Below, piece by piece: positions 44,228 to 52,981 of a stretch of 64,000 nucleotides of DNA. Source of the DNA: an uncultured Elusimicrobia bacterium (GTDB lineage Bacteria; Elusimicrobiota; Elusimicrobia; UBA1565; UBA9628); NCBI GenBank assembly GCA_903830945.1, contig CAIKVT010000013.1, positions 1 to 64,000 of the forward strand. The letters are read 5' to 3'. How positions within the stretch are numbered: position 1 is the first letter of the stretch; each line of letters starts with the position of its first letter. Under the pieces are notes generated by a model. That model saw only the letters and a program-made list of their open reading frames with translations. It ran no database searches and was not told the DNA's origin. The translations under genes and the position numbers were made by a program.

Positions 44228-44691
44228 CCATACGGGTCTTCGGAACATCGCGCCTGCCGACCTCGGCCCGTAAGCCGCGTGATATCATCCACGTCTGCCG
44301 ACTTGTTCTCAAAAACGAAAAAGCTGAATCGGAAGGGGAACTCAACGTGGTGTTTTTGGACCGACGCCGGATGCGCCTCTTGAACAAGCGCTTCCTGGAC
44401 CGCAGCCACGACACGGACGTCATCGCCTTCAACTACACGGAGGATCCAGGGCCGGTCAAAGGCGTGAAGCCTTTCGGGGACATCTTCATCTCGGCCTTCC
44501 AGGCGCGCCAGCAGGCCGCCCAGCAGACCCATCCGGTACTAGCCGAAGTCCTCTTCCTGACGGCCCATGGGATTCTACACCTCTTGGGCTACGACGATTC
44601 CACCGCCCGCCAGCGCGCCGTGATGTTTCGCAAACAAGAAAGCGCCCTGCGAGCCGGGTCTCTCCGCAGAGGTGCCGCCCGCCGCAGATAA
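44224..44691 (+). CDS. ybeY: Endoribonuclease YbeY
   Basis: A 155-residue YbeY, a metal-dependent RNase used in 16S rRNA maturation and ribosome quality control. The zinc site is 'HGILHLLGYDD', in which the third His of the usual HGxLHLxGYDH is Asp; the same swap is known to me from some other phyla. 'NKRFLDRSHDTDVIAFNY' is the conserved substrate loop (usual form 'LN..yR..d.pTDVLSFp'). The start is the ATGA overlapping the phoH stop. Confidence 0.92.
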   Translation: MTIRVFGTSRLPTSARKPRDIIHVCRLVLKNEKAESEGELNVVFLDRRRMRLLNKRFLDRSHDTDVIAFNYTEDPGPVKGVKPFGDIFISAFQARQQAAQQTHPVLAEVLFLTAHGILHLLGYDDSTARQRAVMFRKQESALRAGSLRRGAARRR

Positions 44692-44694
44692 GGC

Positions 44695-46155
44695 ATGGAG
44701 CCCCGCCGAGCGCGTGACTGGCGATCAGTCGATCTGGTCCTGCAAGGTGGCGCCTGTCTATTATGCGGTCTCGTCCTCTTGGAGCTGTTCTCCGGATGGG
44801 CCGACCCCGACGAGATGGAGCATGCCCATGCAGCCTGGCTGCTGGCGCAGGGCCAAATACCTTACATTGATTTCTTCGAGAGCCATCTACCCGGACTGTG
44901 GCGCCTCCTGCGCCCGTTCTACACGGCTTTCCCGACTGGCGGCCCCGGAGTCCTTTTCTGGGGACGCGGCATCGCGGCGCTGGCGCTCTTCGGCTCGACT
45001 TACTGCATCTTCGATATCGCCGAGCGCCTGCATTCCCGCCGCTGCGCCTGGCTCGCGCTCGACATCTGGCTGCCTTTCAGCATCGCCTCCCGCGCCTTGC
45101 AGATCCGGCCGGAGATGCCGGCCAGTATCTGCGCGTTAGCCTCACTATGGGCCTTACGCACTCGACTATTGGCGCCGGGCCACAGACCCGACAGCCGCTG
45201 GATCGCCGGATCGGGCCTACTCTGCGGCTTAGCCATGTATTTCTCCCCCCGCACCGGCTTCCTGGCAGCCGGCATCTTCCTGACGCATCTCCGGGAGCTG
45301 GACATGCGTCAGCGCTGTACATGGCTGACCCTGGCCGCAGCAGGACCCCTGGCGGCGGTCGCTGAAGTGGGCTGGCACGACCTGCTCAAGTGGATCGTGC
45401 ATTTCAACAGCCACCAAGGGCCGCCTTTCTCGGTCTGGCACGCCTTAGGGCTGGCGCCCCACGGCTGGATCCTTCTAGCCGCCGCCGTCCTGGGCCTGTG
45501 GAGCTGGATCGACCATGCGTCGGCCCGGACACGCGGGCTCGCCTTGATCTACGGCCTGGGTCTGGCACCGGTCGTGTTCCTCGAACAGTTGCCCTACCCG
45601 CAAGCCTTCGCCTGCATTTTCCCCTTGGCCGCGATCCTGCTGGCCAGGCATCTGGTGGCCTTATTTGAGAAGTCGCGCGCCTGGGCGATTCTTGGCGCTC
45701 TGGAGCTCGCCGTGCTGGCAATCTGGCCCGCCGTGCAGGCCAAGGTGTTGCCTGGATCTTTTCTGCATTTCGAGAAGTCCCTATTCTGGCAAGTCCAACA
45801 AAAAAGCTATCTGTGCCGCCGACTGCGAGGCGAGTGCGTCCTCATGCCGCCACCCTATCATCCCATCGGCCTGCCGGATGCTTCATTCTATTGGGTGGGC
45901 CTGGAGTATCTGGAGAAGATGCGCATGCCTGACATGAAGCACCATTTCCTCTCCGATTTCCAAGAGCGCCGGCCTATACTGGTCTTCGTCCCATATATTG
46001 AGCTGATGTCGAGGATGGAGCCGGACAGCGGCTTAAGAGAGTTCATTCAGCGCCGATATCGCCCGTTCTCAAAGGATTTCCTATGTCGGAAGGATTCCGC
46101 GTCTACGCTCGACCTGCCTGAGCCCCAGGACTCCGCAGGCAAAAAGCTAAAATAA
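44695..46155 (+). CDS. GT-C type membrane glycosyltransferase-like protein
   Basis: A 486-residue polytopic protein with about ten membrane helices and a soluble C-terminal part from residue about 370. The first outside loop, 'WADPDEMEHAHAAWLLAQGQ', carries the acidic D/E pair typical of GT-C enzymes that use lipid-linked sugars, and 'FFESHLPGLW' follows as in GT39/PMT-like proteins. It begins four bases after ybeY. Acceptor and sugar are unknown; an undecaprenyl-phosphate-sugar donor is likely by family rule. Confidence 0.7.
   Translation: MEPRRARDWRSVDLVLQGGACLLCGLVLLELFSGWADPDEMEHAHAAWLLAQGQIPYIDFFESHLPGLWRLLRPFYTAFPTGGPGVLFWGRGIAALALFGSTYCIFDIAERLHSRRCAWLALDIWLPFSIASRALQIRPEMPASICALASLWALRTRLLAPGHRPDSRWIAGSGLLCGLAMYFSPRTGFLAAGIFLTHLRELDMRQRCTWLTLAAAGPLAAVAEVGWHDLLKWIVHFNSHQGPPFSVWHALGLAPHGWILLAAAVLGLWSWIDHASARTRGLALIYGLGLAPVVFLEQLPYPQAFACIFPLAAILLARHLVALFEKSRAWAILGALELAVLAIWPAVQAKVLPGSFLHFEKSLFWQVQQKSYLCRRLRGECVLMPPPYHPIGLPDASFYWVGLEYLEKMRMPDMKHHFLSDFQERRPILVFVPYIELMSRMEPDSGLREFIQRRYRPFSKDFLCRKDSASTLDLPEPQDSAGKKLK
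46148..46153 (+). promoter_or_regulatory. -10-like hexamer six bases before the dGTPase start
   Basis: TAAAAT, then AAAACA, then ATG at 46160. The site overlaps the end of the preceding gene. No Shine-Dalgarno and no good -35 are seen. Confidence 0.4.
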
Positions 46156-46159
46156 AACA

Positions 46160-47299
46160 ATGCGCAACCCCCTACCCGACGAAGTCTACCTGCGCCGCAC
46201 CAAGCCGGTGTCGCCCGACATCCGCGCCGAATACTTCCGCGACCAGACCAAGATCATCCACTCCTATCCCTTCCGCCGCCTCAAACACAAAGCCCAGGTC
46301 TTCTACGCCCCGGACAACGACCACATCTGCACGCGCATGGAGCACGTCCTCCACGTCGCCACCATCGCAGCGACCATCTGCCGGGGCCTGAATCTCTCCG
46401 GTCAGGACTGGGCCCTCGACACCGAGCTGGCTTATGCTATCGGCCTCGGCCACGACCTGGGCCACGCCCCCTTCGGTCATGAGGGCGAGAAGGAACTGGC
46501 CGCCAAGCTCGGCGCGCCCAAGGCCTTCATGCATGAACTCAACAGCTACCGCGTCGTAGAGCACCTTGCCAACCACGGCCAGGGCCTCAACCTCACCTAT
46601 GCGGTCAAAGACGGCATCATCTGCCACAACGGCGAGGACTTCGACCAGAACGCGCTCAAGCCCTCGCCTTCGCCCAACGACCTCGAAAACATCCGCGAGC
46701 GCTCCTACATGCCCTGCACCTATGAAGGCTGCATCGTGCGCCTCTCCGACCGCATCGCCTACCTGGGCCGAGACGTTGAGGACGCCATCACGGCCGGCTT
46801 CATTATTAAGGCCGACCTGCCCCCGCGCGCGGCCAAGGCCCTGGGCGAGTCCAACACGGACATCATCAGCACCCTCATCGCCGACGTCGTCGCGACCTCG
46901 ACGCGGGCGGAGGCCGTGGGCTTCTCCCCGGAAGCTCACGCCATGGTCCTGGAACAAGGCCGGTTCAACTACGAGCGCATCTACTACCACCCCCGACTGG
47001 TCAAGTTCCGCCGCCATATACGCGCCGTCATCCACAGCCTCTTCGACTACTTCATGGAGCTCTTCGCCAAGCACGGCACAGATTTCGCGGCCTATGCCGC
47101 CATGGACTTCGAGGTTGACCGCAACTTCGGCCACTACATCGAGCAGTTGCGCGTCGTGTACGAGACGGAAGGCTTCCCGCCCAAGGCCATCGTCACGGAC
47201 TACATCGCGGGCATGACCGACAGCTTCGCCTTGGAGTGCATGCGCCAGATCTCCCTGCCCGTGCCCCTCCACTTCCCCAGAGGCGGCAAGCCGGTCTGA
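46160..47299 (+). CDS. dgt: dGTPase-like HD-domain deoxynucleotide triphosphohydrolase
   Basis: A 379-residue HD-domain enzyme of the dGTPase family, which splits dNTPs into deoxynucleoside and triphosphate. 'RRLKHKAQVF' and 'RMEHVLHVATIA' are N-terminal marks. The metal site is His in 'RMEHVLHV' with HD in 'GLGHDLGHAPFGHEGE'. The length fits the type 2 (non-E. coli) branch. It is in the same gene run as thyX. A TAAAAT hexamer six bases before the ATG may also give it a separate promoter. A 378-codon antisense frame is a shadow. Confidence 0.9.
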   Translation: MRNPLPDEVYLRRTKPVSPDIRAEYFRDQTKIIHSYPFRRLKHKAQVFYAPDNDHICTRMEHVLHVATIAATICRGLNLSGQDWALDTELAYAIGLGHDLGHAPFGHEGEKELAAKLGAPKAFMHELNSYRVVEHLANHGQGLNLTYAVKDGIICHNGEDFDQNALKPSPSPNDLENIRERSYMPCTYEGCIVRLSDRIAYLGRDVEDAITAGFIIKADLPPRAAKALGESNTDIISTLIADVVATSTRAEAVGFSPEAHAMVLEQGRFNYERIYYHPRLVKFRRHIRAVIHSLFDYFMELFAKHGTDFAAYAAMDFEVDRNFGHYIEQLRVVYETEGFPPKAIVTDYIAGMTDSFALECMRQISLPVPLHFPRGGKPV

Positions 47300-47302
47300 T
47301 CT

Positions 47303-48223
47303 ATGCAAAATGAAATCTCCGCGGATTCACTCAAGGACGCCTATAATTACATAAAAGGAAGCTGGGAATACCGGGCTGCATTCGCCTTTGTAGCCGCAGC
47401 CTTGATGATACGCCTGGCCCGCATGTTTCTTGAGTGGCTCAGAATAAGGAACATAAAGAGCCTGGCGGAGAGCTTGGGCCTTTCCTATGAGGAGCGCCCG
47501 CAGTTCGGCTTTAGCCTCCGCGGGCTCGGCATCAGCCTCTTTGCGCTGGGGGATTACTCGTCCGAAGCGCACGCCCTTAAAGACACTTCGGCGTTGCCGG
47601 GGGCTTGGTATCTGGATTACCGGTATGCCGAACGCCGAGGAGGTGGCGGGCGGGGGTATACCTTTTCCTTTAATTTCGGGCTTGCCTTACTTAAGAACGC
47701 GGAACTTTCCCTGCCGAAGTTCGAGCTTTCACCGGAAACCATATTCGACAGGGCGGCGGACCTCGTCACCAAGCGCGATATAGACCTTCCCGGGCATCCC
47801 ACTTTCTCGCGCCGGTACGCGCTCACCGGGCCGAACCGCGAACGGATTATCTCTCTGTTTTCCCCGTCCCTGGCGACGGTTTTCGAACAACTACAAGGAG
47901 ACTGGCGGGTGCAGGCCGCAGAAGGCTGCATCATAGCCTTCAAAAAAGGATACGTATCTGCGGGGGATTACCCCGCCTTCATCGACGAAGCCAGGACTAT
48001 ATTCCGCGCATTCATCGACGATTCGGGCCATAGGCCCAAGTCCGCCGATGCCGGTGCCGGGAGTCCTGTGCGGGAGGATTGCGTTGAAGAGGTCCCTTTT
48101 TACTCGCGCCTAGGCATGGGGGAGATAAGCGCACGCAGGCAGAAAGTGTCGGAAATGATTCTACTGGGGGTTTTTGCGGCATTTCTCGCCGCCATCATAT
48201 ACGCCTTATCTTGTGGATTGTAG
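47303..48223 (+). CDS. Hypothetical membrane protein, 306 aa
   Basis: An unrecognised 306-residue protein with an N-terminal membrane segment (residues about 24-42, 'AAFAFVAAALMIRLARMFL') and a C-terminal one (about 287-305). The soluble middle contains 'GLSYEERPQFGFSLRGLG', 'WYLDYRYAERRGGGGRGYTF' and 'FELSPETIFDRAADLV'. Both ends anchored with a large domain between recalls membrane proteins of the DUF3137 kind, but I cannot confirm that. Base use is less GC-biased than in the upstream genes. It starts four bases after dgt. Confidence 0.6.
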   Translation: MQNEISADSLKDAYNYIKGSWEYRAAFAFVAAALMIRLARMFLEWLRIRNIKSLAESLGLSYEERPQFGFSLRGLGISLFALGDYSSEAHALKDTSALPGAWYLDYRYAERRGGGGRGYTFSFNFGLALLKNAELSLPKFELSPETIFDRAADLVTKRDIDLPGHPTFSRRYALTGPNRERIISLFSPSLATVFEQLQGDWRVQAAEGCIIAFKKGYVSAGDYPAFIDEARTIFRAFIDDSGHRPKSADAGAGSPVREDCVEEVPFYSRLGMGEISARRQKVSEMILLGVFAAFLAAIIYALSCGL

Positions 48224-48269
48224 GTCTTTCATGAAGTTGCGCGCGCCCCAGGGATGTTCGGGCAGATGC

Positions 48270-49640
48270 CTAAAGCTCGAGTCGTTCGTCAAGAAGCGCT
48301 TTAAAAGATTTCCAGGCCGCGGGGTCGAACTTCTTCTTCATTCCTTCCATGGTCTTTAAGGCTTCCACATCCGTCATCGCTAAACGGTAGGGCCTGTTCT
48401 CCATCAAGGCGTCATAGCAGTCGGCGATGGTGGTGATACGCGATTCTAGTGGAATATTTTTTGCGGAGAGGACTTGCGGATAACCCATACCGTCCATTGT
48501 CGCATGGTGGAAAAACGCCACCTTCCATGCGGCACGCTTGGTGACGATGTCTAGATCTGGAGCAGCTGCGATAATGTCAGCCCCAATGGTCGTATGCCGC
48601 TGCATGACGGCACGCTCCTCGGGCGTCAACTTGCCTTCCTTATTGATCACCGACAGGACAACATCCTCGCTCTTGCCGATGTCATGCAGGCGCGCTACTC
48701 CGGTCACCTTGAGCGCAAAATCCATCGGCAAACCCATCTTCCAGGCGATAAGTCCCGCCAACAGACTGACGCGTATCGCGTGGGAATAAATTTTTTGATT
48801 TTTAATGCGCAGCGGGGCCAGAAGGTCGTCCTGGGCTTTCATCTTTGTCGATTTTTCCGATGAGTGCTCCTTGTCCGCGGTCGCGAACAAGCTGGCCGCG
48901 ACGGAAAGGCGTTGGGCATAGTTTTGGTCAGGGATCAACTCTTTCGACCAGTGGCTTTTATCGTAGAAGCGGGAAGGGGGCAGTGCCAGCGGGCGCTGGA
49001 GCTTGAGCGGATCCACGGAAGCCGTTCCATCCGGCGTCGCGAAAACCGCATCATCCGATGCCTGCGGCGAATGGAAATCCTTCAGCCACCTATCGGCGCT
49101 GATTCGTGCATTGGCCAGCGCACGTTCAGCGGCCATGCGACGAAGGGCCTTGTAGCGCTGGGCCAGGACCCGTTCGGCGAGGGCGTCCTCGCCCGCGACA
49201 GTGAGATCTTCCAGTGCCTGGACGGTTTCCAGCTCGACTTCCGGGATAGCCTCGTGATGGACGCGCGCCAGTGCGCCGAGATGCGCTTCCCTTTGCTGGG
49301 CATTGAGGGCATTGGGTGCGGTAAGTTGGGCCTGTACGCTTTCCGGCAGATACCCGGACAATGGCGCGATCGCGACGGCTCCGGCGGGCTGGGAGAGATC
49401 GATGGGGCGCAGAAGGCAGAGAGACGGGTCCAGTGCCGTTACCAGCTGAGAGCCTTCCGGCGTGCGCAGCCATGACTGAAAGGGCTTGAAAGAGTCGGTC
49501 CGGATCCGAGGCGCGGGCTGGATGATCGGGTGGACAAAGTCCGCGACGCCGGCGCGTGCCTCGATCGCGCAAACGGACCTGGCGGGAACCCAGGACGCGG
49601 CGAGCAGTCCAAGAGCTGCGATGATACGCAATCTCTTCAT
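48270..49640 (-). CDS. HD-GYP domain protein with signal sequence
   Basis: A 456-residue protein whose C-terminal third (residues about 275-455) is an HD-GYP domain: 'ARLHDIGKSEDV' (HD), 'MQRHTTIGADII', 'FFHHATMDGMGYP' (HH and GYP) and 'ITTIADCYDALMENRPYR'. Canonical HD-GYP proteins hydrolyse cyclic di-GMP. The N-terminus 'MKRLRIIAALGLLAASWV' looks like a cleavable signal, and no other membrane segment is present, so the domain would face the periplasm, where cyclic di-GMP is not expected. The middle (about 60-270) is helical and unrecognised. TTATAT just before the ATG supports this start over the ATG two codons earlier. Confidence 0.8.
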   Translation of the reverse strand: MKRLRIIAALGLLAASWVPARSVCAIEARAGVADFVHPIIQPAPRIRTDSFKPFQSWLRTPEGSQLVTALDPSLCLLRPIDLSQPAGAVAIAPLSGYLPESVQAQLTAPNALNAQQREAHLGALARVHHEAIPEVELETVQALEDLTVAGEDALAERVLAQRYKALRRMAAERALANARISADRWLKDFHSPQASDDAVFATPDGTASVDPLKLQRPLALPPSRFYDKSHWSKELIPDQNYAQRLSVAASLFATADKEHSSEKSTKMKAQDDLLAPLRIKNQKIYSHAIRVSLLAGLIAWKMGLPMDFALKVTGVARLHDIGKSEDVVLSVINKEGKLTPEERAVMQRHTTIGADIIAAAPDLDIVTKRAAWKVAFFHHATMDGMGYPQVLSAKNIPLESRITTIADCYDALMENRPYRLAMTDVEALKTMEGMKKKFDPAAWKSFKALLDERLEL

Positions 49641-49729
49641 GGTCATAGGATATAAGGAAACAGCCGGACCGTTAAGTGTCCAAAGGCCTAAGCATTGCCT
49701 GGGCTCAAAGACCTTGTCATGTTTTAACC

Positions 49730-49758
49730 TTGTGAGCCACCAGTAACATCAGTACAAT
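49730..49758 (+). promoter_or_regulatory. Promoter of ABC module 2
   Basis: TTGTGA (49730-49735) and TACAAT (49753-49758) are separated by 17 bases, 21 bases before an ATG that has an AGGAGG ribosome site. This is a good sigma-70-like promoter for the genes at 49780-53662. Confidence 0.65.
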
Positions 49759-49779
49759 CAATATCATTAGGAGGCATCC

Positions 49780-50202
49780 ATGTCATTGCACATATCGGTC
49801 TTGCTGGCAGCGAGCTTGACTTGCGGAGCCTCGGCAGCCAAGCCCGCGCCTGAACCGGCTCCCCTGACCCTGCCCGGAGAAGGCCGCAGCTGCGAGCTTC
49901 CCGGTGGGATGCATTTTACCTACAGGTTCTCTTCCCGGCCACAGATGGGCACGGTGGTGCTCAAGGTCCAGATCTTCAACGCAGACGGCAGCCGCGCCAA
50001 GGACATCAGGATCTTGGCACGCTCAGGCATGCCCTCAATGGGGGGCGCGCACGACTCCGACGACAAGCCCTTCCAGCTTAACCGCAAGTGGGATTATCTG
50101 CTGCCCGTGAGCATCGTGATGCCGGGAGGCTGGGAAGTTGTCCTAAGCTTCTACAAGGGCTCCCATCGGATATACCGTGGCAAGATCGAATTCGAGATCT
50201 AG
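49780..50202 (+). CDS. YtkA/FixH-like periplasmic protein (module 2)
   Basis: A 140-residue exported protein (signal 'MSLHISVLLAASLTCGASA') with the small beta-sandwich expected of YtkA/FixH-like proteins. 'ARSGMPSMGGAHDSDDKPF' matches their 'a.MPaMGh' metal-loop region, and 'GGWEVVLSFYKGS' their end strand. Relatives bind copper or assist metalloprotein or envelope processes. It is the first gene of ABC module 2, with AGGAGG upstream, and the next gene's GTG start overlaps its end. Confidence 0.65.
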   Translation: MSLHISVLLAASLTCGASAAKPAPEPAPLTLPGEGRSCELPGGMHFTYRFSSRPQMGTVVLKVQIFNADGSRAKDIRILARSGMPSMGGAHDSDDKPFQLNRKWDYLLPVSIVMPGGWEVVLSFYKGSHRIYRGKIEFEI

Positions 50203-51166
50203 CCTTCTTCTGGCCCTTCTCCTGGCCGCGCCAGCCGCCGCGGCAGACCGCCTCCTCTACCTGGAGGCCCAAGCCGTGAGCGGCTATTCGGCGAAGAAGG
50301 ACCGAGCCATCTACTATTCCAACGCCAATCCGCAAGAGGTCATGCAGAGGCCCTCGGTAGGCGCGGACTTCATCCAAAAACTTTCTTCAGGCGGGATCGA
50401 TTGGGGCACCCTGTACTTCGAGGGCCGCTTGGCCTATGATGCGCAAGGGCGGCACAAGCTGGAACCTCAGGTCTACAACGCCTATGTGCGCGCCAAGGAT
50501 CCCTATCTCGACTACTGGGCCGGACACAATAGGATCCCGGTCGGCCTGGAGTCGTATTTCGACACCCACGCCGCGCTTCTGCAAGTCCTGTCCATGTACG
50601 GAGCCGGTTTCGACCGCGATTGGGGCGTGGGGGTCTCCAGGGACTTCAGCTGGGGCGACGCCGCGGCGTCCTTGACGTCGGGCACCGGCTTCCCCCTTTA
50701 CGTACAGGGAAGCTTCCTGGGCTCGGCGCGCGTCTCAAAAGGAGTCTTGAGCCAGGACAACTATAATGTCGGAGCGTATTGCTCCGGCGGACAACTCGCG
50801 GACATCACCGGCTATCACGTGAATGACCACGAGGTCAAACCCTACAACACCCTGGGGATGGATGCCGCCTATCTCTTCGACCGCTATGAGCTGCGCACAG
50901 ACCTGCGCAAGGGGGTCAAGCTCGGCGCCACCACCTACGCGGCGCTGGCTCGCCTCAGCGTAAACCTGCTGGATGAGAGCCGGCTCAAACTTGAATTCCA
51001 GCCCGTATTCACCGGAGCGGACAAGAACGACGACTATTTCCTGGGCGCCGGGCTGACCTATGCCGTAACCGCGGACCTCAGTTGGCGCGGCATGTTCGAA
51101 TATGAAAGAAGCACGGCTGAGAAGCGCGTGCTGACCCAACTGTACTACTACCTGAAGGTACTCTAG
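50177..51166 (+). CDS. Predicted outer-membrane beta-barrel protein (module 2)
   Basis: A 329-residue predicted barrel with a signal peptide ('SSLLLALLLAAPAAAA'). Repeated amphipathic strands with Tyr/Trp ends, such as 'YNAYVRAKDPYLDYWAGHNRI', and a C-terminal 'VLTQLYYYLKVL' are typical. 'DYWAGHNRIPVGLESYF' recalls the 'GR..vp.G' turn of porin-like proteins. It starts with GTG and overlaps the YtkA-like gene by 26 bases, and is followed after eight bases by the FMN-bind-like gene. It is the likely outer-membrane part of the module. Confidence 0.7.
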   Translation: MARSNSRSSLLLALLLAAPAAAADRLLYLEAQAVSGYSAKKDRAIYYSNANPQEVMQRPSVGADFIQKLSSGGIDWGTLYFEGRLAYDAQGRHKLEPQVYNAYVRAKDPYLDYWAGHNRIPVGLESYFDTHAALLQVLSMYGAGFDRDWGVGVSRDFSWGDAAASLTSGTGFPLYVQGSFLGSARVSKGVLSQDNYNVGAYCSGGQLADITGYHVNDHEVKPYNTLGMDAAYLFDRYELRTDLRKGVKLGATTYAALARLSVNLLDESRLKLEFQPVFTGADKNDDYFLGAGLTYAVTADLSWRGMFEYERSTAEKRVLTQLYYYLKVL

Positions 51167-51174
51167 GAGACGCC

Positions 51175-51795
51175 ATGCGCAAACTCGCGGCCGTCATAGC
51201 CATACTGCTCATTCTGCCAGGCCCGGCTGGCGCGGCCGTAGGCTGCGACCTCAACGACCCGGATCGCGACGTGGCGCGCCTCTTCCCGGAGTCCACCGGA
51301 TACAAGACGGACTATATATCCATCAAGAGCCGAGGCGGGGAGCCCCTGCTGCGGCGCGTGGAACAGCGCCTGGGCGACAAGTTCCAAGGTCTCTACGAGA
51401 CCAGCGACGTGCCTTACACGGTCTATTCGATCATCAAGGGCAAGGAACTCATCGGCTACATCCATGGCGTCAACCAGAAGGGCGTCTACGGCGGCATCCA
51501 GGTATTCCTGGCCCTAGAGAGCGACGGCCGCATCCGGCTCCTCTATTTCCAGAAACTTACCTCCCGCCATGCCAAGGACCTGCGCGCCGCAGAGTTCGAG
51601 CAGCAGTTCAAAGGCCTGGACCTCAAAGACTTCTCGAGCTACGACGTGGTGGCGGGCAGGGCGCCGGAAGGCAGTCGCTTGGCGACCATCAAGAACCCGG
51701 CCCCCGCGGCGGAAAAGGACTTCCGCGCCGCCTTGCGCGGGGTCAAGAAGAACCTCATCCTGATGGATGAGTTCTTCTTCAGGAAGGCCAAGTGA
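51175..51795 (+). CDS. FMN-bind-like periplasmic protein without flavin-link motif (module 2)
   Basis: A 206-residue exported protein (signal 'LAAVIAILLILPGPAGA'). The middle, 'VYSIIKGKELIGYIHGVNQK' then 'GVYGGIQVFLALESDGRI', resembles the FMN_bind domain ('G..vKGYGGpI.vlvGid.dG.I'). The usual covalent-FMN site, a Ser/Thr in S(G)AT, is not found. The C-terminus is Lys-rich. It overlaps the permease gene by four bases. It may bind a lipid or other ligand rather than flavin, taking the place of the LolA-like carrier of module 1. Confidence 0.6.
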   Translation: MRKLAAVIAILLILPGPAGAAVGCDLNDPDRDVARLFPESTGYKTDYISIKSRGGEPLLRRVEQRLGDKFQGLYETSDVPYTVYSIIKGKELIGYIHGVNQKGVYGGIQVFLALESDGRIRLLYFQKLTSRHAKDLRAAEFEQQFKGLDLKDFSSYDVVAGRAPEGSRLATIKNPAPAAEKDFRAALRGVKKNLILMDEFFFRKAK

Positions 51796-52979
51796 AGATC
51801 TATCTCATCGCCTATAAAAATCTCTTGCGCAAGAAAACCAGGACCGTTCTCACGGTCCTGGGCATCGCCCTCTCCTCCTGGGTCCTGGCCAGCCTGCTGG
51901 GCTTCAACAAAGGCTACGAAGGGGCACTCAACCACGACATAGACAACATGGGCTTCCAGGTACTCTTGACCGCCAAAGGTTGCCCGTATGAAGCCGCGAC
52001 CTTGATGCTCAAGGGCGGCACCGGCCTGCGCTACCTCAAAGAGAGCATGGTCCAAGGAGTAGCCGAGGATCACGATGTCGCAGCTGTGACCCCCATGCTC
52101 ATGCAGGCTATCTTCGACCCGAACAAAGGAGAGAGCGGAGGCATGAGCGGCTACCTGGGCGTGGACCCAGCGACCTTCCCCCAGTCCAAGGGCTTCCTGG
52201 AATTCAAGAAGGGCGGTTGGTTCAAGGACCCTGATGCCCGGGAGGCCGTGATGGGCTACGAGGCGGCCGAGCTCGAACAGCGCGACACCGGCGACAAGCT
52301 CCTCATCCCGGAAAAGAACGTCGAGATCACGGTCGTAGGGATCCTCAAGCGTACCGGCACCCAGGACGACGGGACGATCTTCCTGCCCTTCCGCACGGTT
52401 CAGGAGGTGTTCGGCCGCAAGGGACTGCTCACGGGCATGGGCATCACGGTGCGCAAGGATGCCGACATCGACAAGTTCACGGAGCGGCTCTACGACCTGC
52501 CTGACGTGCAAGTGGTCTCCATGGCGCAGGTCAAGAGCACCATCATGAGCCTGCTCTCCAGCGCAAAAGTCATGGTCTTTTCCATCGCGCTCATCGCCAT
52601 CATCATCGCCATGGTAGGCGTCATCAACACCATCCTCATGTCCGTCTTCGAGCGGTTCCAAGAACTGGGGATATTGAAGAGCATGGGCGCCATGCCCTCC
52701 GACGTGTTCAAGCTGGTCTGGGCCGAGACCATGTTCCTGTGCTTGGCCGGCAGCTCCCTCGGCGTCCTGCTGGCTTTAGGCCTCGCCCGGACCACGGAAC
52801 TGCTCGTCCGACGTCTGCTGCCCTATGCGCCCAATGGAGGCTTAGTGCAGATCGATTGGCGCCTGGCCGTCGGAACCGTAGCCGCGGTCACAGGCGCCGG
52901 TCTCATAAGCGGACTTTATCCAGCCTGGCGCGCGGCCCGGGTGCGCCCCTTGGACTCGATCCGCAACGAGGCGGAATAG
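51792..52979 (+). CDS. ABC transporter permease, FtsX/LolC type (module 2)
   Basis: A 395-residue permease with an N-terminal membrane segment (residues about 17-38), a periplasmic domain of about 210 residues and three C-terminal segments (about 258-280, 313-337 and 355-378). 'FERFQELGILKSMGAMPSDV' is the conserved coupling stretch of the LolC/E-MacB family. The first part, 'LIAYKNLLRKKTRTVLTVLG', is characteristic. It lies between the FMN-bind-like gene (4-base overlap) and the ATPase gene. Confidence 0.9.
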   Translation: MKIYLIAYKNLLRKKTRTVLTVLGIALSSWVLASLLGFNKGYEGALNHDIDNMGFQVLLTAKGCPYEAATLMLKGGTGLRYLKESMVQGVAEDHDVAAVTPMLMQAIFDPNKGESGGMSGYLGVDPATFPQSKGFLEFKKGGWFKDPDAREAVMGYEAAELEQRDTGDKLLIPEKNVEITVVGILKRTGTQDDGTIFLPFRTVQEVFGRKGLLTGMGITVRKDADIDKFTERLYDLPDVQVVSMAQVKSTIMSLLSSAKVMVFSIALIAIIIAMVGVINTILMSVFERFQELGILKSMGAMPSDVFKLVWAETMFLCLAGSSLGVLLALGLARTTELLVRRLLPYAPNGGLVQIDWRLAVGTVAAVTGAGLISGLYPAWRAARVRPLDSIRNEAE

Positions 52980-52981
52980 TC

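Noticed and set aside
46172-47308. 378-codon minus-strand frame opposite dgt
   Set aside because: Shadow frame produced by GC-rich third positions of the dGTPase gene; its translation has no protein-like motif.
51639-52661. 340-codon minus-strand frame, His/Asp-rich
   Set aside because: Antisense of the ABC permease gene; the His/Asp-rich look is an effect of codon shadowing.
52739-52981. Long N-terminal extension of the module 2 ATPase
   Set aside because: Lies inside the permease gene; ABC ATPases of this type start at 'MDNILEARDL'.
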